64,000 bases of DNA from Agapetus fuscipes (GCA_951799405.1 OX637344.1:10664001-10728000); one strand, 5' to 3'. Counted from the stretch's first letter, positions 33,215 through 46,259 are shown. The notes: generated by a model not told the origin, from the sequence alone. Numbers and translations: made by a program.

Positions 33215-36050
33215 GGTTGGATGAAACCTTCAGATTAGTCTTGAGATAAAAGCATTTGAAAATATCTTGAAATTCATAAATATTTTTCGAGATTTTTCGA
33301 TATCCAGACATCTGCCCCCTGTTGTTTCAAACATAGCTTGACAACAGCTGTATTTTGGATGAACAAACTTGCGAGAAAGGTGAAGGCAGATTTTTTCAGT
33401 TTCAAGTCAAACAATGTATTTTGAAATACCAGAACCTTAGTAAGAAAAATATCAATAAAAGTACGTGTACACCATTATTATTTTTATATTTATTTTAGTA
33501 TTTTTACACAGCATTATTAAGGTGCCAGTAGCTTTTAAAAATTTGCGGTCAAAAAATCCCCTTATCGACTTTTTGTTCTGATAAAATATACACACAATAT
33601 CCCATGAGGAAAAATTATAAATACACATCCTTGTACTAAATTACAGCTAGTTGTTACATTGTTGGGCTTCTGTTAACAATATATAATCATTACATTAATT
33701 GTCATTTTCTGAGTAAAATTTGTTGTATTTTTTATTTCTATTGATGGTTATATCTCCAAAATTTTGTGCAACTGTTATTTTTTTTTGAAGTTGGTGAGTA
33801 AATTTTTTTAAGACACGTTTTTCAATGTTTGTTTTTTTTCTGGAATTTATTTTTGTGTACATAATTTAAGTAAACTCAAGTATCTAACTCGAGTATAATT
33901 TTTTTGTCCACTTATTTGGTTTTAAAGGCTCAATTTTGTTTTAGAATGCTTGAAATTTTGTTAATTTTCATTGTCATACTTTTATTCCAAGATGTGAAAT
34001 TGTACAAATTGAAAACAAAATAGAAAAGCTACCTTTTTCAGCAGTCAGACTTGTGACTCAGATTTATTCAGTGTTTTACATGTTCAATAACCATATAGAC
34101 GGTTAAAAGGAAGTAGGTTATAAGCGACATAAACTAAATTGTTCAGGAGAGCAGTTTAAAGTTTGAGATTGCAGAAAAATGGCATTACTATTTTATTTTT
34201 TTATCATATCGCTAAAATCAAAACAGCTCTGACTACGTCACAAGCGCCTTAAGGACAAAGAAGGCCAAAATCTTGCCGGTTTCACCAAAACCATACTTCG
34301 AAAACGCAGTTGTTTGCTTGGGCATAAATAACAAAAAAAAATCATCGTAGAGCCATGGGAGTTAGCGCATTAGAAAGAGCGGAAAATTTTAAGTAGGATA
34401 GCATTCAAAACTCATTTTTGACCAAATCGTCGCTTATTAACTTCCTTAACCGTCGATATAAACTTTACCTGTAATCATTATTTTTTCAATAAATTGTTTT
34501 ATTGTAGGTACTCAAAAATTACGTGAATATTCAAAATATAATCAATAACCAACATTTCATTTGATGAAATCTAGGTTTTTCAGTATTTCATCAGTGATCT
34601 GCATTTCATCGAAAATCAAAACTTCATCAGAGATCTAACCGTCATCATGGATCAATACGTCATCAGCATCTGAATCACATCAGTGACAGACGTTGAATCA
34701 ATTTAACAATTTTCATCATCTACTTGACATCGGGAATCAACACTTCATCAGGGATCAATACATCATCAGTGTCTAGATCCCATCAGCAAACAATGTTTCA
34801 CCGATTCTTCAGATTTCGTCTGTAATCTGAATTTTCAAGGGAATCAAAACTTCAGTGATCAACATTTCATCGGGACTCGAAACTTCATCAACATCTTGAT
34901 TACATCGTTGATAGGCATTCATCGGTTCTCCACATGTCATCGTTGATCTACATTTCATCGGATCTCAAGACTTCATCACGGATTTAAGCGTCGTCATCAT
35001 AATCGTGAGAGTTGCGGCTCCTCGCTGGGCCGCCTTGCTGTGTAATGTTACTGCAGCTGCCTAGCGAAGGGCAACAATGACTCGCGATGAAACTTCGGAA
35101 ACCCAATGAAAAAATGTGATGTAAAACGGCGACAAGCTTCGCGAAATGTCACCAAAGAAGAAAAACTGGTTTAAAGGAATATTGAAGAAGCGATGTGAAG
35201 GATGCCACTGGAATATGAATTGATCGAAAGCGGATTTAAAAACTTGTCCATGCGATGAAAACATTTTGAAAAAGAGGTGTTATTACAAGTTTGGCAAATT
35301 CGCTTTTTAATAGGTGTTATCGAACCCTCGTTCTCATAAACGTCTGCAATTCGGAAAACCTTAAAATTCGGAGAAAACTTGGATGGGTCCGCTCTCATTT
35401 TATTTGAAAGGCAGTGCTTTGTTGTTCTAGCTATGTGTCTCTGTTGGTTGCCATCCTATGGAGATGCGAATAGGAGGAGATATCGATGAGCCACTTCAAA
35501 TACTGGATGTATGAAGTTATTGGGGGACCTTTTGTTTGTTTACTTTTTCGTTCACAGATGACGCTTTTTTGCTTTTCTTTCTTTCTTAAAAGGTGTAATG
35601 AGTTTGGTTTTTTAATGTTTTTTTTTCATTTTTTAATGTTAGGCACATGAAAAATTATAAAATTATAAATTAATTGAAAAGTTATTCCTTGACCAATAGC
35701 TTGGTCACTTAAAAAATGGTTCACGCCATTTCGCCTTAAGGGCGGCAAAAATTGGTGAGCTTATGTTGATTAGAGAGTTTTGTTTTTAATTTTTTGTACA
35801 CATGCAGCATGTGTATGGCTAAATTAAATCGTGTTTGCTTGTGGGGATGTTTTAATTAAAATGTTTAATGTTTCATAAATCTTGACGATTTAGATTATTA
35901 TATTAATGAAAAAATGGAAGCAACTCTATAGATACTCTGGCCAACCTTAGCAGAAAGTGCAACAGAGTTACATTTTCAACGTCAGATTATACCGAGTCAT
36001 CTTGAAATACGAAATCTGTTTTTAGTGTCCAGTTCGAGAGCTTACGTTCC
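33215..36050. other. Intergenic AT-rich stretch
   Basis: Holds the TTCATCA minisatellite (34540-34990), an R3 copy (35685-35905) and a short LINE 3' end (35905-35975). No coding exon was recognised. Confidence 0.5.
34540..34990. repeat. Degenerate TTCATCA-type minisatellite
   Basis: About twenty imperfect copies of an 18-21 base unit close to aacttcatcagggatcaa. Confidence 0.7.
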
Positions 36051-36469
36051 ATATCAAAATCTAAATCTAAGCTGCAAAGATATGTATCATTTGAGATTCA
36101 TATTAAATGCATTCCCACAAGCAGACATGCATGATTTCGCCCTTACACATGCCGCATGTGGACCTACAATATAAAAAACCCAATCTCAAATGAACATAAG
36201 CCCTGCAACTCTTGCCGACCTTCCCTGAAGCAGAGGTGACATTGGCAAAGTGAACCATTTTTTACAGTATGGGTGGTCAGTCGCATACCAACCTATCAGT
36301 CAAGGAATGAATGATTTTGAAACAGAAATGATTTTGCGAAGTGGTCGCCGTCTTAGGCTAGCGTCGCGTCGCGTCGTACAGTTTTAAAGTCAGATTCTAT
36401 ATCCAGGCACCTGTAAATGCAAAATGCGCTTGAAGAATTATTAAAAAAAGAATGATTAAGACATACCGT

Positions 36470-36740
36470 CCCCCAGTGCTTTTCTGGCTTATCGACCATT
36501 TGATTAAAATATGACCTTTCTGTGAAATTGTCTTCAGAATCATATTTCACACAATCTAAGCTAAGAAAAAAAACATAAAACCAGATAATGTGAGAGTTGT
36601 TTTACACATTTTTAAAATCAATTTCTAGTTTTCATAAGACGTATCTAGGTCCAGTACGCATACAAACATTGCTCATGTGAAATTAACTCTGATGGACATA
36701 AGATAAACAAGCACGAAGGGAATGTTCTATCCAAAGGCGT
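36470..36740 (+). repeat. R5 dispersed repeat
   Basis: Contains tgacctttctgtgaaattgt, cacaatctaagctaagaaaa, cataagacgtatctaggtcc and ataagataaacaagcac. Copies at 28860-28966 plus 29283-29345 (split by SINE-A), 48640-48815(-) and 11640-11800(-). The last is bounded by a 24-bp perfect inverted repeat. Confidence 0.65.
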
Positions 36741-37049
36741 TTAAAGGATTATATTCAAAATATTTCAGGCGTACGCCTCGAGTGTAAGACATACATACAG
36801 GTAGCTGACATGTTGATGATTAAAAAAAACAATGAGATGAGGACGTATTCAGCAGCGCCGTATAAGGGTATTATTTGCTGTTGGCGACCTTGCCACCGGT
36901 CTCCTGACATTTACCTCAAGGTCATCTAGTGCTGGCAGATGCGCTGCAGAGCCCTGCGGCAGGACAAAGACAAGAAACCACTCGCGGGTGAGTGACGGAC
37001 AGCCATAGAGATTATGTATCATCATTCATCATGTGAGATTCATTTTAGA

Positions 37050-37545
37050 CCGGTCTGTAGTCTTGTGGTTGACGCTACGGAATCGTAATCCAATGGTCGT
37101 GAGTTCAATGTCCGGCGGAATTCATAGAAATATTTGTATTTTCAATTAAAAACTACCCATTTATGGAATGGTCTACCAGTATCTGTGCTCCCTTCCCAAT
37201 TTAATCCGGTTTTTTTAAAAACCAACATCAATCGCTACTTCCTTGCAGCGCCTCACGACAGAAACAAGAACTCAAGCAACACCTCTGCGGCACCCTTCCA
37301 GGGTGACATAGACCCCCAAGACTCTCAATAATTAGGGAGCCTCCCGCACAGGATTCTTTAAAAAAATGTGCTCTTGACTGGGTTGAAATATTCATTTGCC
37401 TTAAAAAAAAGACCGGTCGATAAAGCTCTATCCATACGTTCAGCAAATAAGTCTTGTTTGAGAATAGGCGCTTTCTATGGCGACAAACAAGCTTGCAGAG
37501 GGCTCTTCAAGTGTAATTCACACAAGAAACAACCAAATTAATCAT
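37050..37545 (+). mobile_element. SINE-B split by a LINE fragment
   Basis: Head (ggtctgtagtcttgtggttg) at the left. LINE sequence occupies about 37140-37370, and the SINE body and tail follow. Confidence 0.7.
37140..37370 (+). mobile_element. LINE C-terminal fragment inserted in a SINE-B
   Basis: TTHLWNGLPVSVLPSQFNPV and FLKTNINRYF form the W-N-x-LP end of a LINE reverse transcriptase, stopping at 37331. A short A-rich tail follows near 37360, and SINE-B sequence then resumes (tgctcttgactgggttga), so the LINE is nested. Confidence 0.75.
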
Positions 37546-37734
37546 CCGAATAAACCTATACACGAGAATATATAAGTGACCTTGTTGGTTGTATGTAGTA
37601 TTAGTGGTTTATATTTTTTTGCTTTTGTTTTTGCATGTAAGGAAATAAATTCACTTTACGTGAAGTGGAAGTTTCCATCTCCCGAGTGGAACGCAAGCAT
37701 TCTACCAAATTAGCCATGGATCGGATTCACCGGA

Positions 37735-38000
37735 CTTCGCTTTTTTTAAAATACATTTGTAAAGAGGAATGCAATTCACCAACCTATTCTGCCTGGCCAG
37801 AAACAAGTATTAACATCATCAATTAATAATTCATTATTTTTTATTTTAATGAATTATTAATTAATAATTACCCAATAACCTCGTTAAACCAGGGTCAAAT
37901 TATGGTCAAATGACCCAGGCGAGGATCGAACCAACGTTACTCTATTCCAAGCACGCTAGGAAGATCAGCCCACTTGGCCTTCTCGGCCATAACACCGACA
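37735..38000 (-). mobile_element. SINE-C copy
   Basis: Same structure as 32760-33012, ending gccttctcggccataacacc. Confidence 0.8.
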
Positions 38001-38039
38001 AGAAGAAACTTGAAAAAAAACATACTCTTCTTCCTTAAC

Positions 38040-38330
38040 CTTTTTCAGTCCATTTCTGGACATACGCATCCTCTAATCTTCTCCATGCCTTTATATTAAC
38101 CGCTGTGTTCAGCCATCCTCTGCCTGCAGTTCCCTTGATGTCGCCCAGCCACCTCAGTTATCAGGTCTCCCTACATCCCGCTTGGACATCCTGGGTCACC
38201 ATTGGACGATCCTTTTCGACCCTGTCTTGCGACGTGACCTGCCCAGCGCCACTTTAGGCTGGCCATACGCCGTATGAAATCTGTGACACCTGTGCGCCTG
38301 CGGATCCCTTGTTGAGAACCTTGTCAGAAA
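38040..38330 (-). mobile_element. LINE RT C-terminal relic
   Basis: The minus strand reads VTDFIRRMASLKWRWAGHVA then RQGRK, the K-W-x-WAGH-(V/I)-A-R motif of insect LINE reverse transcriptases, with a degraded 3' region. Confidence 0.65.
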
Positions 38331-39026
38331 TGAATTGCAATTGTTGGCATTTACGTTCAGTTTTTTTTTAAATATAAATAAGAACGTACCTACATTTGAA
38401 AATACACCACAACATCCGTTCTATTTTAAATACTTTATTTTTACTGTAAACCTCAAAGATTAGATTTTATTTTATCAAACGTCACTAATATATAACTTTT
38501 AAAAGTTTTGCATTTATTTTTGTAATCTTTCGGCTTCTTTTTGAATTATATTTAATACTTTTAGTGACGTATTCAGCTAACATGGGTTCCTCAGATAGAT
38601 TCACCTTTTTTCCTATTTTCTACGAGAAAAAACAATAATAAAGTTTGAAAATCCTGTAGTTTAAAAGACTGTCCTGAGAATTTTCTTGTAATACTAACTA
38701 TGAGAAGCTACTCCCAATAAAATATTTGATCTAGGATTTCTCTCAATTAGTGAACCAGCACTTATTCAATTTTACCTGTAACGTTACGATATATTTACCA
38801 ACAGATTTTTTTCTCTCACCAAAAAAGCTCACATGAAAGTGTAAAAATACCCACAGTTGACGTAATGGACTGGAAATCGTTAAAAGTTTAAATGTAGATT
38901 CTTTGTATTTCTGTTTCAACTTATATTTACACAAATCGTCCTAGGTTAGACAGAGAACAAAGATGCTTCCAGTGTGACTACACTCTAATCAGAGAAGCAA
39001 GAATATAGCATTGCAATGCTGGACAT

Positions 39027-39210
39027 CAGCAATGGGCGATGTAATATATCGATTTATCAAAAGTACCGATTATATATTTTTAATTATCGATGTATCGATG
39101 CTTCCATATTGTTTTTTTTGGGTAACAAAAACGATATTTTTTAAATTTTAATTTTAAAATAACATCGTTTCTATAAATATCGATAGTTTTTCCTCATTTA
39201 CCCATTCCTA
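39027..39210. mobile_element. hAT-like MITE with ATCGAT-rich interior
   Basis: Ends CAGCAATGGG and CCCATTCCTA, flanked by CTGGACAT (39019-39026) and CTGGACGA (39211-39218), an 8-bp duplication with two mismatches. The interior is AT-rich with repeated TATCGAT. Confidence 0.65.
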
Positions 39211-39919
39211 CTGGACGACGATCCTATACATCTTCTGGTCAACCTATGTTTAATTAAACGATTTTATTGAATCCATAACTTTTCACATTTCTTTCTTACG
39301 CGATGGTGACGAATTTACGTGGTGTTTTATACTATTGTTGCTTGCACTTTTATCCATAATATTTCAATGCACGTTTTGCTTGTAAAAGCCACGTGCGTAT
39401 AAAAAATGAGAAAGAAACAGGTCATTGTATCTTTTGTATCGTAGTACACATAATTGGTGCAGCAGTTCAGTACCAAGGTCTCAGCAAAGCCTGTCAGGAC
39501 ACCTAGAATAAAATTTTATGTCCAGCCTCAACGATAGCGTTAACCAAAAATGTATTGAAACAATAACACTCACTAGAGGCTCTGTTTTAATTATGATATT
39601 TTTTTTGTAAACTCTATGAGAAAGTTTTATACTTTCAGTAATATAAACGCATATAAACGACTTATTTTTTTGCATTACAAGAACATTTTTAAATTGCAGT
39701 CACCTTTGCGTACTCATTAAAGGAATCCCAGTTGATTAATGAATGCTAACCTACACCTTCGGCTTATTAAACAATTGCTTTTTTCACTTTTTGTGTCGAC
39801 AATAATCTAGAGTTATGTTTATGAGGAGCGTGCATTATATAAAGGCAACGTAGACAACAAAGGGTGAAAAATGTATTCAAGTTTTTGAGCTCATTCAACT
39901 CAAAATTTGTGCCGCACAT

Positions 39920-40225
39920 TCTGTCGTAGTACAATCGGGTGGTTTGGGCATCTAGACAGAACGTACGATGAACGACTAACAAAACTAGTGTCCAAAGGGA
40001 ATGTCAAAAGTAAGCGGGAAGGAAAAAATGGATTGATTAAATGAGCGAAATTTCAAATGACTGGAATCTGTAGATTGAGAAAAAGAGAAGAGCAGGAATG
40101 AAGAGTGAAGAGAGTGATGAATGTCGAGGAGATGAATGAAGTGTGCAAGGACAAAACAAAGTGAAGACACATCTGCTGGGACTAGCCACTTCTAGTGAAA
40201 TGGCGGCTCGATACAAGAAAGTGCA
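39920..40225 (+). mobile_element. Decayed LINE 3' fragment
   Basis: The plus strand resembles WFGHLDRTYDERLTK and then the family 3' end (tggtactagccacttct variant, at 40175-40205). Frames are broken. Confidence 0.6.
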
Positions 40226-40275
40226 AAAACAAAACTATCAAATGAGTCACCTTTTTTACATTTTTAAATAGGTAC

Positions 40276-40636
40276 TGTTATGTTTTTACGCGGGTTTATT
40301 TCAGATACAGGGTCACTTTATACTTGCACAATCCAATGGTCAATCGACTTCCTTTACAGAGAGTTGTTGCCCTTATTTTATAGTAAGAAAAAAGCTTATT
40401 CCCGAATCTTTGAGAATCGTTACACCGTACACGAGAGACTTTTCTAGAACATCCGATCAAACACTCACGCAATCTCGAACAATACAAATCAATATCGATT
40501 AGAAATTATATAAGTACCTAGCATCTATTTATTACAGATTTCATTATTAACTCAAGCAGACAAACACAACACACAACTGCATATTCGTAAATCGTAACTA
40601 TGCATTAGTTCTACGATCGTTCTTTGACATTATACA
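40276..40636 (-). mobile_element. Second solo-LTR-like sequence
   Basis: The minus strand begins near TGTATAATG, has a TATA-like core (CTATAAAATAAGG) and AATAAA, and ends AAACATAACA. It is not obviously related to the two LTRs in the SLC26 introns. Confidence 0.45.
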
Positions 40637-41084
40637 ATGGTAATTTGTGAAGGTATTGGCGTAGGAAATAAGGAATGATGTTTTTTTCAATCAGGATTCA
40701 AGGCGTGAAAATCACACTAACCAGAAAGGAGATAAAGACAACTATAAAATCCATGAACTTTACGATTAGAACTCTGTACCATTAGTTTAAACTCAACCAC
40801 AGTTTCATAACAAAAATGTATCTAAACTTTAAAAAGTGCCTCTAGTGAGCGAAGCAGTTTTCATTATTTTTTTGACAAATTCTCGAGAATTTAAAGTTTT
40901 GTACTTGGGAAAAGGCATTAAAAAAGCCGTTTTCTTTTAAACTAAAGGTAAGATTTCCACTCGAGGATTAATACGTAAGTATTCACTTTTTTCTGATAAG
41001 CATCGACTTTAATTTATTTGCTATAAAGCTGTTTACGAGATCGAATGCCCTTTAGAATCGCGTACCGGTCTAGAAATTTTGGGG

Positions 41085-41370
41085 TCACATTCTTCAAATG
41101 GAATTATTGGTAAGTTGACTAATAGGTTAGTGAATGATGACATATGAGTGCGGTATAAACAAGAATATGAGAGTGAAAGTACAAAATAGTACAATGAGAT
41201 GGTTGGGACATTTAGAAAGAATGGACGAAAAAAAAGTATCAAAAAACTGGAATCTGCTGAGTGAGAAGAAGTAGGTGAAAGAAGTGTGTAAGGACAAAAA
41301 AAGTGGAGACGCTTATGCGGAGGTACTTGCCACCTCTAGTGGAATAGCGGCTGGATACAGAAACAGCAAT
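41085..41370 (+). mobile_element. Decayed LINE 3' fragment
   Basis: Plus strand MRWLGHLERMDEKKVSKNWN and, further on, the 3' end cttgccacctctagtggaat at 41327-41346. Confidence 0.65.
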
Positions 41371-41764
41371 ATATTTCATACTTTTTCCTAAAATAACCTA
41401 TTGGAAAAGGTGAATTTTTTTTTGAAGTAGTTATTTGGGGAAAGCCTACCCCCCCATATTTACAAATCCTACTAACACTTCCCCGATCGGTTCTTATCGC
41501 TTTTTATTTATGCGTAGGTATCATTGGTAGGGATAGTGCAAAAATGCAAACTAATCTTAGCACTTGTAAGGAAGACCTAGATGAGAAGTATTAGCAATGG
41601 TAAAAAAAGTATTAGAATTGGGGAATACAAAGTAAAGACTTTTCGATTTAGTAGGGTTTGTGTATATGATAATGTGATAATGACCTAAGTATTGAAGGTC
41701 GAAAGTGCTTAAGGTAGAAAATATTTTTGTGAAAATAAAACTACGTTTCATAAAAAAAAAAAAT

Positions 41765-41945
41765 GTTTTTTTGTTAAAATTCACTAATGGTTTTGTTGAA
41801 TGCTTAACCAGTTTCGGGAAAAGCAGTCAGTATCTGCCATCTTCAGGTGTTAAATGAAACCATTAGTGAATTGTAACAAAAAAAATGTATTTCTATTTTA
41901 AATTTATAACAAATAACTTTCACAAAGTTACTGCCGAAAATCTAG
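41765..41945. mobile_element. Relative of the fold-back family
   Basis: Contains TTGTTAAAATTCACTAATGG, AACCAGTTTCGGGAAAAGCA and CATCTTCAGGTGT, with the inverse ATTCACTAATGG arm afterwards. Confidence 0.6.
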
Positions 41946-43711
41946 ATTATTCAAAGATTTAACTTTGTAATGATAAAGTTAGGCGTACTATTGTATTATT
42001 TTATTATGGAAAATACATCCTGCCCAAAATATGAAAACATTTAATTGTATTTAGGATTACTTTTTCACGTTATAGACTCTCAGAGAATAGTCCCCCACGT
42101 TGTAAGCTGGCGCCTCGTGAACCCGTCGAGAGCAACTACACGCAGCTCAACAGCTCGAGTCTTTTTCTTCTTTTGTAACCCTAGCATTAGTAGGTATGCG
42201 GAAATTTTTATCCATGTTTGCGTCATTTCTCTCTATCCAAGGCGATCCTAAAATTTGAGTTTCTCACAGAAGGAACAGCACATATAACAGCCTTAGGTCA
42301 GCGGTGCTGTAAGAATGAGACAGCATATTTGAAAAAATAATTGTTTTTTTTTGTGGTCGGCCGGAAATTTTTTACGAGTTTGCAGCGTTAACTACTAGAC
42401 TAAGTACCTGTCAAAAAAAAATCTATGTAATTTGCCGAGTCCAGGAATGAAGAACAATATTGTTTTATTTCATTTTAATGTTTTTTTTTTTAATTTTAGC
42501 ACATTTTATAAGCACTGTACAATGTTCGATAGAATATTAAAACGAAAAAAAAAACACAACTAAGCTACACACATAGTGAAAATTCTTGCAGCGCTCTCCC
42601 CTAAATGGTCGCATATAGTGAGTGGAATCTATTTTTTTACAGCTAAGGGATCTGGCCTTTCGCCAACCACTTCGATTGAAAGGACTGGTACTCGTTTTTT
42701 TTAAACCTGAAGCTTTTGAAATAATAATAAATAAATACTCACAGAATTTCATAGAATTACTATGAAATAATAATTAAAAACAGCGTTTTAATAGAATTGT
42801 TTCAGTTTCACAAAATTTAGTAAAGATAAAATATAAATTTTTGCAGTGTTAATACCCAAACCATACAAAATATGAATAAATCCATCCATCCCTAGTGACA
42901 TGTCTTTAGCCTTCGCTAAATAAGGATCGCATCACACTCGACCAGTGTGTATTGCGCGTTTTTCACATCTCTGGAGCAAACATAACTTTACGCTTGCTCT
43001 CATAAAACATCCTTTGATTTATCCACCTGACTCTCGCACACACGATGTTTATAAGCCAGAACACATATGTACAATTCATATTCAACAATATCCATAAGCT
43101 CCTTGATCTCTTTTTCTCTACTTCTCACTTCTTTACTCCCTTTTTACATTCAATCTTTTCCTTGACTTATAGGTTGGTATGAGGCTGACTACCCATATTG
43201 TAAAAAAATGGTTTACTTTAACAATGTTACCTCTGTTTCTGGAAAGGTAGGCAAAAGTTGCAGGGCTTATAATAATAATAATAATAATAATAACATCAGG
43301 CTAATTTATTTTAAATTACAAATGATAAGAGAGCGCCTTTTTTGTGTGTGTCACACCTCAAGGGCCCTCTCCGATCATGGATAAGACTTTCTAAAAAGGT
43401 GTGTGATCATTTGAGATTGCGTTTTATATTGTAGGTTCACATGCGGCATGTTCTAAAAATCTAAATCTTAATCTAAGCTGCAAAGATATGCATCATTTGA
43501 GATTCATATTAAATGCATTCCCACAAGCAGACATGCATCATTTCGCGCTGCATGTGGACCTACAATATAAAAAACCCAATCTCAAATGAACATAAGCCCT
43601 GCAACTCTTGCCGACCTTCCCTGAAGCAGGGGTGACATTGGCAAAGTGAACAATTTTTTACATGTTCACTCGCGAATTTATATGTGTCTGCTTGTGGGAA
43701 TGCATTTTTAA

Positions 43712-44405
43712 GGCGTGTTATAAAGCTAAATCTGCCGTTTTTGCTTCTTACACTTTATGGTCTTAGCAAAATGGTTACAGTAATGAAAAAAATCAAGAAT
43801 GTTTATTAATTTGTTATCTTAATTATAAAGCTTGAACAAAAGATATAACTTAAGAATTGCCACCACAAAAAAATATTTAAAAAAATGCGTTTTTGTACAT
43901 TTTAGCTTTTTTTTCGTGTGTGCTGTATTTTGGATTATTTTTTTTGCTTTTTAATTACAGAACTATACATTGTTTAGGTTCCGTACTCAACATTTTTTTT
44001 ATAATGTCAATAGCTTTTGAGTAAATATTGAAAAACTGAAACTACTAAATGAATTAAATTTTAATTAAATCAAAGAACACAGTTTTTCCATATTTACTCA
44101 AAAACTATTGACATTATACAAAAAAAAAATGACTACGGAACCCAAACAATGTATAGTTCTGTAATTAAAAACCAAAAAAAAATCCAAAATACAGCAAACA
44201 CGAAAAAAAAGCTAAAAATGTAAAAAAATGCGTTTTTTTTTTTAATTTTTGTGGTGGCAATTCTTAAGTTATATATTTTGTTTAAGCTTTATAATTAAGA
44301 TAAAAAATTAATAAACATGCTTGATTTTTTTCATTACTGTAACTATTTTTCTAAGACCATAAAGTGTAAGAAACAAAAATGGCAGATTTAGCTTTATAAC
44401 AAGCC
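43712..44405. mobile_element. TTAA-flanked palindromic element, piggyBac-like non-autonomous
   Basis: Two arms of about 330 bp, roughly 90% identical by eye, face each other across a 40-bp spacer. They begin GGC(G/T)TGTTATAAAGC. TTAA lies at both edges (43708-43711, 44406-44409), and the element interrupts an R3 repeat exactly at its conserved gcatTTAAtatg site. TTAA duplication is the hallmark of piggyBac-superfamily transposition. There is no transposase ORF. Confidence 0.8.
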
Positions 44406-44565
44406 TTAATCTGAAATGTAATATATATTTGGCAACTTTGGTTATAGGTTATAGATCTGATAGCTCTGTCGCTTTATTTCTACATTTCAACTGATATGTT
44501 TTTTGTTAATCAAGTTGTATAGAATAAAATAATACGATGATTTTTTTTTAAATATTCAAATCAGT

Positions 44566-44788
44566 GTTTCCCAACCTCGCTCATCGCACTCTTATGCCCA
44601 AATGAAATTTGTCGAAGGGGGGGGAAGTTAGAATCACCTTTCAAAGAAATTTTGTCTCAAAAAATGGCCGTCGACAGGGGGGGGGGAGGAGGGTAGGCAC
44701 AGATTTCAGTGAACTATCGCCCCCTTATCGCTTCATCGCCCCCCGATCGTCCCCTACGTAATTTTTGCCCCAAGGTTGGCAACCAATA
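44566..44788. mobile_element. hAT-like MITE, degraded
   Basis: Left end CAGTGTTTCCCAACCT and right end near AAGGTTGGCAACCA are imperfect inverted repeats of a hAT type. The interior has two long G-tracts. The flanking duplication is no longer clear. Confidence 0.55.
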
Positions 44789-44789
44789 A

Positions 44790-45360
44790 TTTAAATTAAT
44801 GGAAATAATTAAAAACTGTTTTCTGTGCTTCCATATATTTATCTTATCTTCAAAGAAATACATGATTTCCACTTTTGATTCAATACGACCCTATTATGCT
44901 TAATTAAGTAATTTATCTGCTTACTCTATTTTTTAAAAATACCTCTATGTAATTTAGAATAAATGTTATACTTTTAAAATACATGTTTATGCATACGGTT
45001 TAGAATTTTACAAAAATAAATTATTTTCCTGTCATAATTTATTTTTGTAAAATTCCCTTCTAGAAATTCCCACCATGTGTCTCTTTTGATTAAAAAAAAT
45101 ATCAAGTAGACTAGGTATGACCAATAGCATTAATCAAATACCTTTAGTATTTATCTACAAAAATAATTATAGCAGGAATGTAAGATTTTTCTTCAAGTTA
45201 TATTATTTTCTTCCTCAAGTTCAATCGCTTGTAAAGTTGTTTTTCTACATTTTTCAATCCAAAAATGGAAATGTAGTCATTAATTTATACACGGAGCATT
45301 TTTAATTATAAAATAGTAAATTATCAGTTGTTAATTATATTGTTAGACAAGTTATTAAAA
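44790..45360. other. AT-rich, nothing recognised
   Basis: Only short ORFs. A short inverted repeat (acaaaaataaattat and its complement) lies near 45010-45050. Confidence 0.45.
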
Positions 45361-45374
45361 AAAAAAAAAAATTA

Positions 45375-45665
45375 GGCTGATTTATTTGGTGAGCGCTGTT
45401 TTTGTGTGTATCACACCTCAAGAGCCCTCTGCGACCTTGGTCGTCGCTGTAGAAAGCGCCAATTCTCAAGCAAGACCCAGTTGTTGTAAGGCTGGATGGA
45501 CCTTTTGATGATCGGTCTTTGGTAAAGGTTTATGAATTTTTCAACCCAGCGAAGAGCAAATTTGAAAATATAAATGGTATATTTTTTGTGCTCCGCCGGG
45601 ATTCGAACCCACGACCTTCCAGTTACGAGTCCGAAGTGTTACCACCTGGACTACGGACCGGTCAT
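45375..45665 (-). mobile_element. SINE-B, full-length copy
   Basis: A second tRNA-derived family. The minus-strand head reads GGTCCGTAGTCCAGGTGGTA with B-box GGTTCGAATCCC. The body holds aacccagcgaagagca (antisense), an AT-rich segment, and a tail with the cassette acagcgctcaccaaataaat. Confidence 0.85.
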
Positions 45666-46259
45666 GTAGGCTAATTTAAATTATCTTTATTCGCGAAGAT
45701 CTATAATAATTGGCTCCTTATATCTATTCATACTTTTAATCCTGTAAATTTCGCTGTTGGTCTTCCTAATAAAAAAATAAAAAAAGGACAGGAAAAGTGA
45801 AGACACATTTGGGGATGTACCTATATACCCTCCTTAGCGGAATGACGACTATTTGTTGTATACGGGGTACATGCCAACTGAACATAATCTCTACAACAAA
45901 GGAGAATCTCCCATAAGAGTGAAAGAGTTTAGCGTAAGGCCGGCTTTCTTGCCAGTGAAATAAATAGGTTTCACTGGGGATAACGCGATAAGATATTGCA
46001 CTTTTGTGCAGCTTAGTTGCGCGTAAATTTATGAGTATTTATATGTTGTTTCTATGATAAATGACAGTGTATTTCATAATTAATTGTATTAGTTACCATT
46101 GAAGTTCCCATAGTTGACATTTTTGTTTTATTTCTGTAATTGCAGCAAGATTGCGTCCACGTAAGTTGCACTAATTGAGATAATTATTAAACAGAACAGG
46201 GATGTGCAATAATATAGAAAAAGTATTTTTAAAAACCTTTCATATATGGACTCTTCGTC

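Larger units (their letters stand above)
38780..43150. other. Repeat debris without a gene
   Basis: Contains the hAT-like MITE at 39027, LINE relics, the LTR-like piece at 40276, a fold-back relative and a SINE-A fragment. Intervening DNA is AT-rich with no supported coding exon. Confidence 0.45.

Noticed and set aside
34540..34990. CRISPR-like array
   Set aside because: Units are too short and too diverged with no spacer structure, and the host is a eukaryote.
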